From: Phytophthora hibernalis
Taxonomy: Eukaryota; Oomycota; Peronosporomycetes; Peronosporales; Peronosporaceae
Assembly: GCA_012656075.1 (NCBI GenBank)
Contig: JAAKBF010000099.1
Coordinates: 62,001 to 126,000, forward strand
DNA length: 64,000 bases
Direction of reading: 5' to 3'
Shown here: positions 53,745-64,000 of the stretch, piece after piece
Position numbering within the stretch: position 1 is the stretch's first letter
Layout: the number at the start of each line of letters is the position of its first letter
The notes under the pieces: generated by a model
Seen by the model: the letters and a program-made list of their open reading frames with translations, nothing else
What the model was told of the DNA's origin: nothing
Databases searched by the model: none
Position numbers and translations under genes: made by a program

Positions 53745-54477
53745 ACCTTACTATTATATTATAATGAGACTGCGTCAAACAAGACGATGCTAGTTAAAAA
53801 ACAGTAACCTTTTACTCTTATTGAGATAAAAGGCTACCCCTTTAGAGCATCTCCAACGGTTCACTATATTAACCCCTTCACTATTAATAAACTTTGAAAT
53901 GATTATCACATAAAGTTATAATAAATATATTATATTTTAGAACTCGCGCAATATAAGAGCTTTCGGCAAGTCATCGCAAACACTTAATCAGGGTATGAGC
54001 GTTTGCGATGCTAAAACCCATCGCCAACGGGGGCTATTTTTAGTTTTGCTCGTGACAGAGTGACTGCTTACCTGTTAAATTTTAACCCCTCTAAGAAAGG
54101 TGTCCGGTAGATGCCGCGGAAATGGCGCGCGTCGCCACACACCGGTATGTCGGCGTTGTCAACGAATTTGGGAGAGTCCGTGAAGAAAGACGAATATGGT
54201 ACCTTACATGTTGGAGGTGACGAACTAATATGGATACAGTGACCTGGCACGGAAAGCACCCTGCTTGGGCAGCCCATAAAAAAATGGATAATACACGGTA
54301 TTTCGTAGTATCAGATACAGGTATCATTGTATCAGTATCAGTATCAAATAGTACTGGTACAGGATCAATATCACTTGATACAGGCCGATTTCCCAGGATA
54401 GAGTGGATTAGGATCAGTGTTACAACGGCAGTCACAATGCTCCGAACCCCTGGGCATAATAATAGTGCAGTTGATTA
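53745..54477. other. intergenic with a GTATCA-rich stretch
   Basis: Between piggyBac and hAT. AT-rich to 53960. 54306-54395 has many short GTATCA/GATACAGG words in a degenerate tandem pattern. No gene recognised. Confidence 0.4.
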
Positions 54478-55052
54478 GTTCCATATAGTGTTGGCAATTC
54501 ATCGTTAATATCGTTTATAATAACGATTAAAATCGTTTACAATGGCCATTCTAAAACTGATATTAAAGCTTAATATCGAAGGTTAACTTTTGACGACAAT
54601 GGTGATGCGACCTTGAAGAAGCTGCGCGGCTCCCCGTCCCTCCTAACTCTCAGACACACCTCACCGTGCTCCCTCCCGAGCCATTGTCATCGCTGCCGCC
54701 TTCTCCCTATACCCTCCGCGCCAAAGCCCGAGCCTGTATTCTTCACAACGTGGTCAAGTTGTCACGCTACTTGTTCGTGCCCTGATCATCATACGTTGCG
54801 ATACTGCTGCTGGAACTGCTCGTGATCGAAGGCTTCGCACCAACGCGTTCATCGTGGAGATATTCCCTCACACACACACCCTGCTTCGCACCACAGCTCT
54901 ATCCAAACGTAAGTCCGAACACGAATACGTACTGTCACCAGTGTAAAGGGCCACACTATTGACACATTTGTTTTTTAGTGTTGCATTGTGACTACCCCGG
55001 TTCAAGCTCCGACGTCGTGCCTGGTTTTGCTGATGGGTCTCGTTGAAAGATA

Positions 55053-57156
55053 ATGGCGCCTCCGCCGCACAAAATATGGAGTCTGTTCGATGTTGCTGCT
55101 CCTCGCGTGAAGGGTGTCAAGCCGCATCCAGATGCGCGCTGCTAAGCTTGTGATGAAGTTATAAAAAATGCGCAGCCTTCGAACGGCATGCTGCGTCATG
55201 TGCTGAACTGCGACCAAGTCGACGCAGATACGAAAGCTCAGTGGGTGCAGCACGACCTACACCTGCGTCGACATAAGGCCGCCAAGATACTACCATCGGC
55301 TAACCAAAGCAGACGCTCGACTCACAGCCCACCAACGGCGACAAAGTGTTTGTTTCGCACCCCGAAGTCTTCATCTCCGCGTACGGGTTCACGAAAGAAG
55401 CAACGAGCTTCATCGCATAAGTCGACGCAGCAGCAGAAAGAGGACAACTATCTGAGAGTTGCAATGGGATTTATTGCTACTGGGATTTCATTCCGTGTTA
55501 TTGAAAACCCACATTTTCGAGCAATGTTCGACTACGACCTCCCTTCTCGACGCCTAATTTCTGGACGGTTGTGGGACCAACTTTTGAGCGCGAATTGGCC
55601 AAGATTATTGCGCTGATGTGTGGAATTACAGGGTGAGCTCTCGTAACGGATGGGTGGTCGAACGTGAACGGAGACAGCATCATCAATTTTGTGTTTGTCA
55701 ACCCAAAAATGCCACCCGTGTTTTGGAAGTCAATCAATACGAAGGCCGAGATACAGAGTGGGCGGTATATTGCGGACTCGATCCTGTCGACTATATTGGA
55801 GGTTGAAGCCACTATCGGCGCCGGTGCTGTGACCGCAGTAGTTACGGATAACGCCAGAAACATGAAAAAGGCATGGGAGTTGGTTCGAAAAGAGCGTCTA
55901 GGTGTTATTTGCACGGGATGTACAGCACACGGCATGAACCTGTTGATGAAAGATATTTTCAAGCTGACCTTCTTCAAAGACGTGCTGGAAAAATCCCAGA
56001 AGCTGGCCCGTTTTATCAAGGGTCGACGTGGACTGTGGTCACGATTTCGAGAAATCCAGAAACAGCTCAAGAAAAAGGAGAAAAGCGACGCCGACTCTCG
56101 CTGACGGTAGCTACACGATGGTATACCCATGATAAATGCGTTCGTAATGTTTCACAGAATCGAGACGTCATCGCTGCGTTTTTTGCGGACACAACGCTTT
56201 TCAATAGTTACAAAGGGACTGAACTTGATGAAGTTTGTGCCATTGTACAAGATAAAGCGTTTTGGCACCATGCATCCGTTGCTGTAAAACTCATCCACCC
56301 TATCAATGTCAGCCTTGCTGCATTTGAGCGTGATGATTGCTGTATTTCGTTGGTCTACCTACCATCAGTTCCAGTGGTTTCGGAATCATGTCATCTACAC
56401 TAAGCGCTTGGAAGGATGCACGGTGGAGCTACAGAACATGGTCATGAGTTTAATTGAGAAGCGGCAAAAGACTATTTGCTGGGAACCGCTGGGGATCGCG
56501 CACATGCTCGACCAAACCAAGTCCATGTTCGGTCATGACTCAAAGAAGTTGATCGATGCTGCTACGAGCCTCGCGAGAAATTTACACATGGTGGAGGAAG
56601 AGAACGAAGGTGCCTTTCAATAGCAGTTGCAAGAATTTGAATTGGAGAAAAGCAGCTGGCAAGCTGAGATCGCCGATTCAACGACATATACAGCCCTCTG
56701 AATTGGTGGGCTCTGTCGAACACTAAGTATGAGCTGGTTCAGAAGCTTGCGAAGGTATTACTGTCAATACCAACGTCGTCGGCGTCAAGTGAGCGTAGCT
56801 GGAGCATCCACGGATTTATTCATACAAAACTACGAAACCGCCTTACACCAGAGCGTGTTAACAAGCTCGTGTTCGTGTATACCAATATTGCGAGAAAGAC
56901 TGAGGTGAATCACATCATGTACGAGCTTTTCCCTGACGCCTGTGACGATTGTGATTCGAGCGTTGACAGTGACAGCAATGAAGAATCTAATGCTCTGGTT
57001 ACGGTTCGATCACTGCCTGCTCCAGCAGCAGCTTTGCCACAAGGAGCTGCAACAATGGCAGCGCTACAGGGTGTTCAAGACGCGAACCTCTTCACAACTC
57101 CGGTACTCCAAAGACGAATGCCGCTTTCAACAAGATCTTCATCTCGAACAACTTAA
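55053..57156 (+). pseudogene. hAT transposase of the 4-kb element, degenerate
   Basis: ATG at 55053 (MAPPPHKIWSLFDV). An in-frame TAA at 55143 interrupts the BED-type finger just before ACDEVIKN and NGMLRHVLNC. Next: RVAMGFIATGISFRVIENPH near 55460, LVTDGWSNVNGDSIINFVFV near 55640 (first catalytic Asp), VVTDNARNMKKAWELV near 55840 (second Asp), ICTGCTAHGMNLLMKDI near 55910 and RWYTHDKCV near 56120. The C-terminal dimerisation region SSASSERSWSIHGFIHTKLR, RLTPERVNKLVFVYTN is near 56785-56890. At least four frame changes or stops. Confidence 0.85.
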
Positions 57157-57419
57157 CAAAGAAAACGCGCATGTATATTTACTTTTTAATGAGAACCCTC
57201 TTGTCCTGTCAACTGGTTCACACTATTCTCACAGATCTCGGTAAAATCAACGCCCTGAAAACTTGTGCAAGTTAGCAGCAAACCATAGGAAAATGACGTA
57301 GAAATACTTGTATAGCAGACCAAAACATGATGTTGTACGGGCCGTCGTTTTATATGTTTTTCCACGGGCCATCGTGGATTTTCATCTTGTGGTAGCTTTG
57401 ACCCGAGTTGTAAATTGTG

Positions 57420-58260
57420 TCAGTGCTTTCGCGGTTGTACTTGCACAACAAAGGTCAGCGCCAGGTGCTCGATGACCGGCTGTATGTATGCCTGGTCGGC
57501 ATCGACAATCAACTTATTGACACGCTCAGCATCCTCGTTGGCCAGCAACTCCAGACCCAGGATCATGTTGTACAGCTGGGTATTCTCTAGGATAGCGTCT
57601 CATTCTCAAAGAGCAGGATCAGCGGGTCCACGGTCAGGTCCAGGAAACGCACCTAGTCCACGTAGTCAATGGTACCGTCGCCCGATGACTGGTCTAACTC
57701 AAAAGAGTTCTTCTCTCGATGTCCTCCTCGCAGAACTTCACACGTTGTGCCAGCCCGGCGCTCGGCGTGAAGTAGTCGATCATATGCTCGAGGTTGCGCG
57801 ACTTGGCGCGCGAGATGTTGGCGATGTCCGCAACAGCCGAGCCTGTACAATGATGACCGACCTGCGCATAAGAAGCTTGGGATCACCGAGCATCATGAAC
57901 CTAATGAACACAAGTGTGGGATCACCGACCGAGGCGGACTCGCAGGTGTTAGTGTCGCACGCAAGGTCTCGCTGTCGTAGACGTATGTGTGCACCGAGAC
58001 AAGGACCTGGTTCATACTGTTGAGGTGGGACGGCTGGTCGACATTATCCTCAGCCATGAAGACCAGGTTGGTGCCGATGCCAGTGGGCTAGAGCTCCTGG
58101 ATAGCCGGACAGACCTCGTTCACGTCCTGTCAGAGGTGGCCGAAGAAGGACACGCGCATCAGAACCGAACTTGGGGCCTGGGCACTTGTACGACAGCTCG
58201 CCGCTGCGCGGCTCACGGGGTGTAACGTACATGGCGTAGACGCGTACGAGCTCGGTTATC
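57420..58260 (-). pseudogene. apparent host-gene fragment captured inside the hAT element
   Basis: On the minus strand, GC-rich coding-like blocks in shifting frames: VRVYAMYVTPREPRSGELSY near 58240, DNVDQPSHLNSMNQVLVSVH near 58040, GDPTLVFIRFMMLGDPKLLM near 57920, TSRAPSR/NISRAKSRNLEHMIDY near 57800, QRVKFCEEDIE, SSGDGTIDYVD near 57675, and NTQLYNMILGLELLANEDAE near 57570 ending in VIEHLALTF. Base composition and codon-like texture differ from the AT-rich element around it. It resembles part of a long intracellular protein (a calcium-channel or scaffold type is possible), but I do not recognise the family. Confidence 0.5.
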
Positions 58261-58545
58261 GTCTTGGTGGCAAAAATATGTGGTGTCCTGGAGCTCGGCG
58301 ACCAGCGTTAATGATGTAGCGACGTACACATAATCAGCGCGCCAGTTCGCCAGTTCCCCATCATTCCTGCCGCGTTGGACCTGTGTCGCTGTTTTAGACA
58401 ATGCGACGGTTATTAAGCGCCTAAATTTCTGGTTTGATGCTAGCCGTTAAAATCGGATTTTAATCGTTATTAACGATTAATAACACTTCAGAGTAAGATA
58501 AAAGTTATTAAAGATGAATATCGACTTGCCAACACTAGTTCCATA

Positions 58546-59415
58546 CCAAGGTGCCCATTATTAACGAACAAACGTGAAATGCCCTCCGGTTTGCTCTCCG
58601 ACTCTATTTCGGCTCAGTGCGTCTGAGGTTTAAATAATTTGGACTATCGCAAATCTGTGGCCTGCCGGTTTAGCCGGATTAAAGCTAATTCCGCGTTTTC
58701 AATTTCTTGAAACCGTGTCGCAATGTATTCATCGATTATTTAATAGGCGTATTAATAAGACTCGTAACGTTACGGCTTTGGTTGGAAGATCACCTCCCTA
58801 GTTCGACTTCTGTCAGTGACACAATAATCCGAATAATCGATTCGAGAGGTTTCGAAGAGTTCAAGCTCGCACGTGATAAGATGTTTAAAAACCTACATTT
58901 TTGAAATCCTCAGAATTTGATCCTCACATTTACTTGTATCATTTTATTAAGTTCGCAAACATAAACAAATCAAATTCATTTTCTAAATAAGTTCACTGTT
59001 TTAACAGTTTTAAATTCAATTCGAACCTAGATGTCCTTTTCTCTGTGAGGGTATGAGGTAAACCTATCTAATAGATTAGATTTAAAAAAGATCCGGTACT
59101 TCAATCATGGCCATTTTTGAAATAAAAACATCTTCGTCAGGGCTATTTGAGACCGCGCAAAACAAAATCGCAATTTCTAATATTATTACAGTGGAGATAC
59201 AACCGTTTGTATGGGACGCGGCGTTCCTTCGAACTTAAACGAGTTTGCGAGAAAAGGCGTTTAGAATATTTTGGAAATGTTTTATTCGTCTGACTTTTTC
59301 TACGTTCCCCGGAAATGGGTCCTGCAACGTTAATGTCGCAGCTTTTATGTCTTTTAACGTTGCCTTAAGGGCACATTAACGTCGTCTTAAGCGTTCAGTT
59401 TCTGGGAGGAGGGTG
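58546..59415. other. AT-rich intergenic, no gene
   Basis: Region between the hAT and Copia 2. Only one short frame (58707-58904), without a domain. Confidence 0.4.
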
Positions 59416-59420
59416 AAGGC

Positions 59421-59703
59421 TGTTGAAATGGTCAGTGCGTCCATGCTGTAGATAGACGCTTACGATACCATGGGACAAGGAAATCTGAGCGAGGGTTGGT
59501 TGGGTACATGGTAGACTAAGTTACTGGTTGGTAGAGCTTGAGATCGTAGTGAAGGAGAGCTTCCCTGGTCAATCGTGCTCATGGTTGCACCGGTCTGCTC
59601 TCCTCACTTTGGCTTTTGCTAAATACACGTAAGGCAACAACTTCAGGGAGTGCAGCCAGCTACCTCATCCAGTTCCCACTTCAAGTGCGCCACTAAGACT
59701 AAA
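59421..59703 (+). repeat. 5' LTR of Copia 2
   Basis: 283 bp, about 99 percent identical to the 3' LTR by eye (two substitutions near the start and one indel in a C-run). Confidence 0.85.
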
Positions 59704-59749
59704 AGGTGAAGTGCCCAAGACCTCCGACGCTGATATCTGCGCAGCCATT

Positions 59750-60630
59750 ATGAAGTGGAACTCGAACTACAACTTCGATGGGAAAACTACGCTCCGTGGA
59801 AGGCGCGCGTGAAGGCGCTACTTCAAGCCAAACGGCTCTGGAGTATTGTGATGCTCAAAGATCTACCTCCACCGGAATGGGCTGATTCAACGAAGAAAGA
59901 AGACTTCTGGAACCGGGAACATGAAGCTAGGGCGTTTCTGATGTCCACGCTGTCTGATGAAATGGTGATTTCGGTGAGCAACAAGCCCTATGCGTACGAG
60001 ATATTCCAACACCTCGAGAAGACGTATGAATCACGTAACTGGGGAAGCCTGTGTGCACTTCGTGACCACTTTGCAACGTTGAACGACGGAGCGGACATGC
60101 TCGCGCACATTAATGAGCTGAAGACCCTGGCCGGACGTCTCGCAAACCAAGGAACACCTATCGATGACACGGAGAAGGTTTGTCAGCTTCTCAGCAGCCT
60201 GCCAAAGTCATGAGATTCGTTCAAAAGTATTTACTACATTCAAGAGACTCCAATTCCGTGGCCTTCAATGAAGGCGAATGTGATGGCAGAGGTTTCTCGT
60301 CGACTCGCGGTTCGGGGCCATCTGCCTGAAACTGCCACTACGGAGGCTAATGCGGTGCTTCCAGATCAAGTCCAGCAATCTGGCAATCGTCATCAGCCGA
60401 AAAAGCGTGGTGGAGGTAGTGGATAGAACCATGACTTCGACGCCAAACGTAAGCGGCGCGAACGAGATTCGGGCGGTGAGTGTCACTATTGCCCACTACA
60501 AAGTAGACTGTCCACTGCGAAAGCGCCATCGCAGTGAGCAAGAAGTAGGACGTCATGGAGGCGGTGCTGATGTTGCTCTTCAAGATATCACCAAGTCGGA
60601 GAAGAAGTGCAGCATGCCTCGTCGGTGGTA
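59750..60630 (+). pseudogene. Copia 2 gag
   Basis: Reads LRWENYAPWKARVKALLQAK, LMSTLSDEMVISVSNKPYAY, IFQHLEKTYESRN and DDTEKVCQLLSSLPKS then TGA at 60211. After this come DSFKSIYYIQETPIP-like residues and VSRRLAVRGHLPET. A basic part with a remnant zinc knuckle (GECHYCPL near 60475) follows. It belongs to the UBN2/gag type of Copia elements. The ATG at 59750 is one frame off the conserved part. Confidence 0.7.
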
Positions 60631-60658
60631 GTGTGGGGCCTCGCTGTGTTGGTTAACG

Positions 60659-63131
60659 ATGGTGACTCGGACACTGCTTCCGAGGATGGGGACCTCTGGT
60701 ACTAGCTCTGAAGCAACAGAGTCGAACATGTCCGAGACTGAAACGGAATCGACGTCTTCAAGTGATGATTTGAGCAGTGAAAATAATATACATGGTGCCT
60801 TTCTGTACGGACGGATTGATGTGACTGAAGGTGATTCGTCGGCAGCTTCTCCAGTAGCTGCCACAGCGGTCAGCAGATCACATGTGGTGGCGACAGCTAC
60901 GAGACCCAGTTCACACTATGATGGTACTTGGATTATTGATAGCGGGTGCTCCCAGCACATATGCTTCTCGCGAGATTTGTTCACCAGTCTAAACCCCTGC
61001 GGTGGAACCGTCACTGTTGCGAACAACGAGACTGTTCCAGTGAAAGGAGTTGGCAGTGTTATCATTCATGTCCTGGACTCAGAGGGCAACTTGCAGCAAT
61101 TGGAACTGAGTGACGTGCTTTTCTTACCTGAGATGCGGAAGAATTTGATTTCGGTGACGCAGTTGGCGATGAAGGGAGTCATTTTTGATTTTCATTCGAC
61201 TCCAGGTAAGGCAATTCTCGAGCTCGGAAATCTGCGTTTGACCAGCGAGAGCCAGAACGGTGTGTGTGATTAACGCAATGAACAAGCAGCAGTTGGATCT
61301 TTATGGTTTCCTCAGTTAACGATCGATCTAGCACATCGTCGTTTTGGTCATGCTAGCAAATCTATTTTGAACAAAATGCTGACGAAGTAGCTGGTGACGG
61401 GACTGAGAGTGATTCGATCAAGTACTAATGATGAGGAACCTTGTGATGCCTGTCAGCTCGGAACATAGCGACGATGCTCATTCCCCCGGCTTCGAGACAG
61501 AGTGTTTTGGGGTGCAACGACGTTGTTCACAGTGACATATGCGGACCAATCGAGATTCCATCTATGCACGGGAAGCGCTACGTGCTTCTTTTCGTCGATG
61601 TATTTTCTCGCTATTGACATGTCTACCTGTTGGAGCGTCGCAGTGAGTTCTTCGATTGTTTTGTACGGCACAAAGCTGCAATTGAAAACCATCACAACCG
61701 GTCACTACGCAAGTTTATCAGTGATAACGGCGGCGAGTAGTGTCGGATGGATCGATTCAAATCTTTGTGTGAGGTGCACGGGATTACACGGCACACCACG
61801 GTGGCACACACACCGGAGCAGAACGGTATGGCAGAGGTTCGCTTCCGTATTCTTTTCAAGGTAACAAGGTCCGTACAGTCATGATTGATAGCAATTCGCC
61901 GAAGCAACTATGGGGAGGCTCTACTGTCAGTCGTGCTCATGCAGAATCGGACACTGAATGCAACAACGCAGCGTGTTCCGTTTGAAGCCTGGCACGGATT
62001 TCCTCCAGATGTGTCCCAACTTCGAGTGTTTGGATCTCTCGCCTACGTTTACTTACCAACCAAGTCTGGGACATCAGCGGCGGGGAGGAGTTCTGGTCGT
62101 ACTCGGTCTACGAAGCGGCAAAAGATCGAGTATCACTCCGTACGAGGTATATTTGTTGGCTATGCGCCGCAACAGAAATCATGGAAAGTACTTGACTGCT
62201 CGAGTGGCGGCATTCTGGTGTCTTGTCATGTGTCGTTTGATGGGACTTTCGCCTGCGGCGGAAGAATTGAGGCCAAGGATCTCGGAGAAGTGAGTTTATC
62301 CTCGGACTTAAGGTTACTCGTGATCGCTCGGTGCGCAAGCTGTGGATCAACCAGGAGGACAACCCTGAAAAATTTAACATGGAGCATGTGGCCGGTGTCG
62401 CTACCCGACGGCATCGGGCAAGAAATTGTCAAATCAGCAGGCCCCATCAAGTGAAGAAGCTGCAGCTAAGATGCTAAAAGCCTTTTCACACAAGCCGTGG
62501 GAAGCTTGATGTACCAGATGATCGGTAGCCGACCGGACAGTGTTTTTGCTATTCAAGACGTGAGTAGGTACCTGTCAAATTACGGTGAAGCACACTGGGA
62601 GGCAGTGAAGCGGTGCATTCGGAATTCAAGGCAACTCAAGACCATGGGCTTGAGTTTAGTGGTGATTCAGTGACCTTAAGAGCCTACACGGATTCGGACT
62701 ATGCGGGGTGCAAAGATGATCGAAGATCTGCATCGGGCTACGTGACGATGATCGGAAATTGTACAGTCACTTGGAGCTCGCGAAAACAGCGCATTGTGGT
62801 CCAATCTACCGCGGAGGCAGAATATGTAGTGCTGGCACATTGCACTAAAGAAAGTTGTTCCTGCGACAGCTTTTGAAGGAACTTGGGTATGAGCAGGGGT
62901 CAACCATGGTGAACGAGCGTGTATCGCTATCGCAGAAAACCCAGCTCACCATTCCCGGATTAAGCACATTGATGTGCGTTATCATTTCCTTCGAGAGCAT
63001 GTGCAGCTCAGGGAGGTGGCTCTGCAAAATGTTGTGTCAAAGGAGGACGTGGCCGATAAAATGACCAAGGGACTCCCAAGGAGCAATTTGAATATTTCCG
63101 GAAGGAGATGAACGTGAAGTCGGTGCATTAA
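60659..63131 (+). pseudogene. Copia 2 pol remnant (protease, integrase, RNase H; RT deleted)
   Basis: The protease has TWIIDSGCSQHICFSRDLF near 60930 with LPEMRKNLISVTQLA. Pre-integrase LAHRRFGHASKSI near 61325 and CDACQLGT. The integrase reads in broken frames (VHSDICGPIEIPS near 61525, SDNGGE near 61720, AEVRFRIL near 61830) followed by LNATTQRVPFEAWHGFPPD near 61950 and IEYHSVRGIFVGYAPQQKSW near 62130. From about 62300 to 62500 the RT palm expected here (with YVDD) is absent. The frame resumes with SLMYQMIGSRPDSVFAI near 62510, YTDSDYAGCKDDRRSASGYV near 62688 and VQSTAEAEYV near 62805 of RNase H. Confidence 0.75.
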
Positions 63132-63358
63132 GGCTTATGTCTGCCAAGTTCGCTGTGTGAACTGATGTGAGTAGATCATGAGAAGGCGTCAAAGTGATTC
63201 AATGAAGTGTGTTTTTGCTACAGCCGCTAAGAGCCTAGGAAGTCGCGTGTTGACGGACTTGGAGGTGGATTGGCGAGATCAATTGATCGGGGAGTATGGT
63301 GCAAGTAAATCATGGAATCGAAGCAAGTCAGCAGCACTGGAATTCGCACTGCGGGGAG

Positions 63359-63640
63359 TGTTGAAATTTTCAGTGCGTCCATGCTGTAGATAGACGCTTA
63401 CGATACCATGGGACAAGGAAATCTGAGCGAGGGTTGGTTGGGTACATGGTAGACTAAGTTACTGGTTGGTAGAGCTTGAGATCGTAGTGAAGGAGAGCTT
63501 CCTGGTCAATCGTGCTCATGGTTGCACCGGTCTGCTCTCCTCACTTTGGCTTTTGCTAAATACACGTAAGGCAACAACTTCAGGGAGTGCAGCCAGCTAC
63601 CTCATCCAGTTCCCACTTCAAGTGCGCCACTAAGACTAAA
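63359..63640 (+). repeat. 3' LTR of Copia 2
   Basis: 282 bp, preceded by a short purine tract (GCGGGGAG at 63351-63358) that may serve as the polypurine tract. Confidence 0.85.
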
Positions 63641-63645
63641 AAGGG

Positions 63646-64000
63646 CAAACTCCCGCATATAGGTTTTGGACAAGGCTATATACTTCACGGGAGAGGCTTG
63701 TATATCGTTGATTTCGCTAGTTCTTGCTTAACCCCATTCAGTCGACTTCAACGAGACGAGGTGCGTTAAAGGCTCCTGGTATTGCGATAAGGGCCGAGAC
63801 AAACCCTTTGATTTTGTGGATTGAGGGCCACGCTAAAAGGGCTTTATGTTGCTTTTGACAGAACTTAAGTTGCTGCAGATTCCTGACAGATCCTTGAAGC
63901 AACTTCATTAACGTTGCAGGAACGCCATCCCGTTCCCCCGACCACTCAGGTCTCACAAACTCGAGGGGTACTCGGCGCGAAGCGCTGCCGTGAGCACGAG
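63646..64000. other. window end, nothing recognised
   Basis: No coding pattern or repeat was recognised in the last 355 bp. Confidence 0.4.

Larger units (their letters stand above)
54486..58537 (+). mobile_element. 4.05-kb hAT element with perfect 8-bp target duplication
   Basis: Left end TAGTGTTGGCAA (54486), right end TTGCCAACACTA (to 58537). GTTCCATA is directly outside both ends (54478-54485 and 58538-58545). Subterminal AT-rich ATCGTTATTAACGATTAA-like repeats occur at both ends. It carries a broken transposase (plus strand) and, after it, about 850 bp that look like a host-gene fragment on the minus strand. Confidence 0.92.
59421..63640 (+). mobile_element. Ty1/Copia LTR retrotransposon 2, lacking reverse transcriptase
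   Basis: LTRs at 59421-59703 and 63359-63640 share TGTTGAAAT starts and ACTAAAA ends. The flanking pentamers are AAGGC (59416-59420) and AAGGG (63641-63645), a probable target duplication with one difference. gag, protease, integrase and RNase H are recognisable in order; the RT palm region is missing. Confidence 0.88.

Noticed and set aside
1..64000. tRNA or rRNA genes
   Set aside because: No convincing tRNA B-box or conserved rRNA segment was seen when reading either strand; this was by eye only.

Overview
This window looks like a gene-poor, repeat-dense stretch of an oomycete nuclear genome, most probably Phytophthora or a close relative. Four things suggest this. There is an intact Crinkler (CRN) effector gene. 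Host genes are preceded 28-71 nt upstream of the ATG by the oomycete initiator (core TCATTYY, often followed by CAWTTT). The few introns are short (58-98 bp, GT-AG). The mobile elements (PIF/Harbinger, MULE, hAT, piggyBac, pogo, Copia, Gypsy) are the mixture known from these genomes. Family assignments come from reading the proteins by eye; no database search was possible.

Layout. 0-9 kb is the most gene-like part: the end of a Ser/Thr-rich membrane protein, an intact quinone-oxidoreductase-like MDR gene (MDR-A), a CRN gene sitting between two halves of a duplicated MDR-A/MDR-B gene pair, a one-base-frameshifted MDR-B, an array of a GC-rich palindrome, a relic dehydrogenase, a 180-bp tandem duplication and a PX-RING protein gene with three single-base breaks. 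9-25 kb is a graveyard of DNA transposons (pogo-like, two PIF/Harbinger transposases each facing a Myb-like partner ORF, MULEs, two MITEs), with two decayed cell-wall protein genes (thaumatin-like and TOS1-like) in the middle. 25-33 kb holds a Copia element nested in a MULE and a complete pogo-like element next to another MDR fragment. 34-39 kb carries a secreted GH6 cellobiohydrolase-like gene with a Ser/Thr-rich repeat tail, a hAT transposase with a spliceable intron, and a third MDR gene with one in-frame TGA. 42-43 kb has an alpha-carbonic anhydrase gene broken by a 29-bp tandem duplication. 44.4-63.6 kb is almost wholly mobile: a Gypsy element (minus), a complete piggyBac with TTAA target sites (minus), a 4.05-kb hAT with a perfect 8-bp target duplication and an apparent captured host-gene fragment, and a Copia element lacking reverse transcriptase.

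How it fits together. Only two host genes are fully open inside the window (MDR-A and the CRN). Other recognisable host genes carry one or a few breaks that may be early decay or assembly indels. The mobile elements have unusually clear ends, so insertion order can be read: MITE into Harbinger, Copia into MULE, pogo beside an MDR relic. Both Copia elements have nearly identical LTRs around dead interiors, which suggests recent movement using proteins from another copy.
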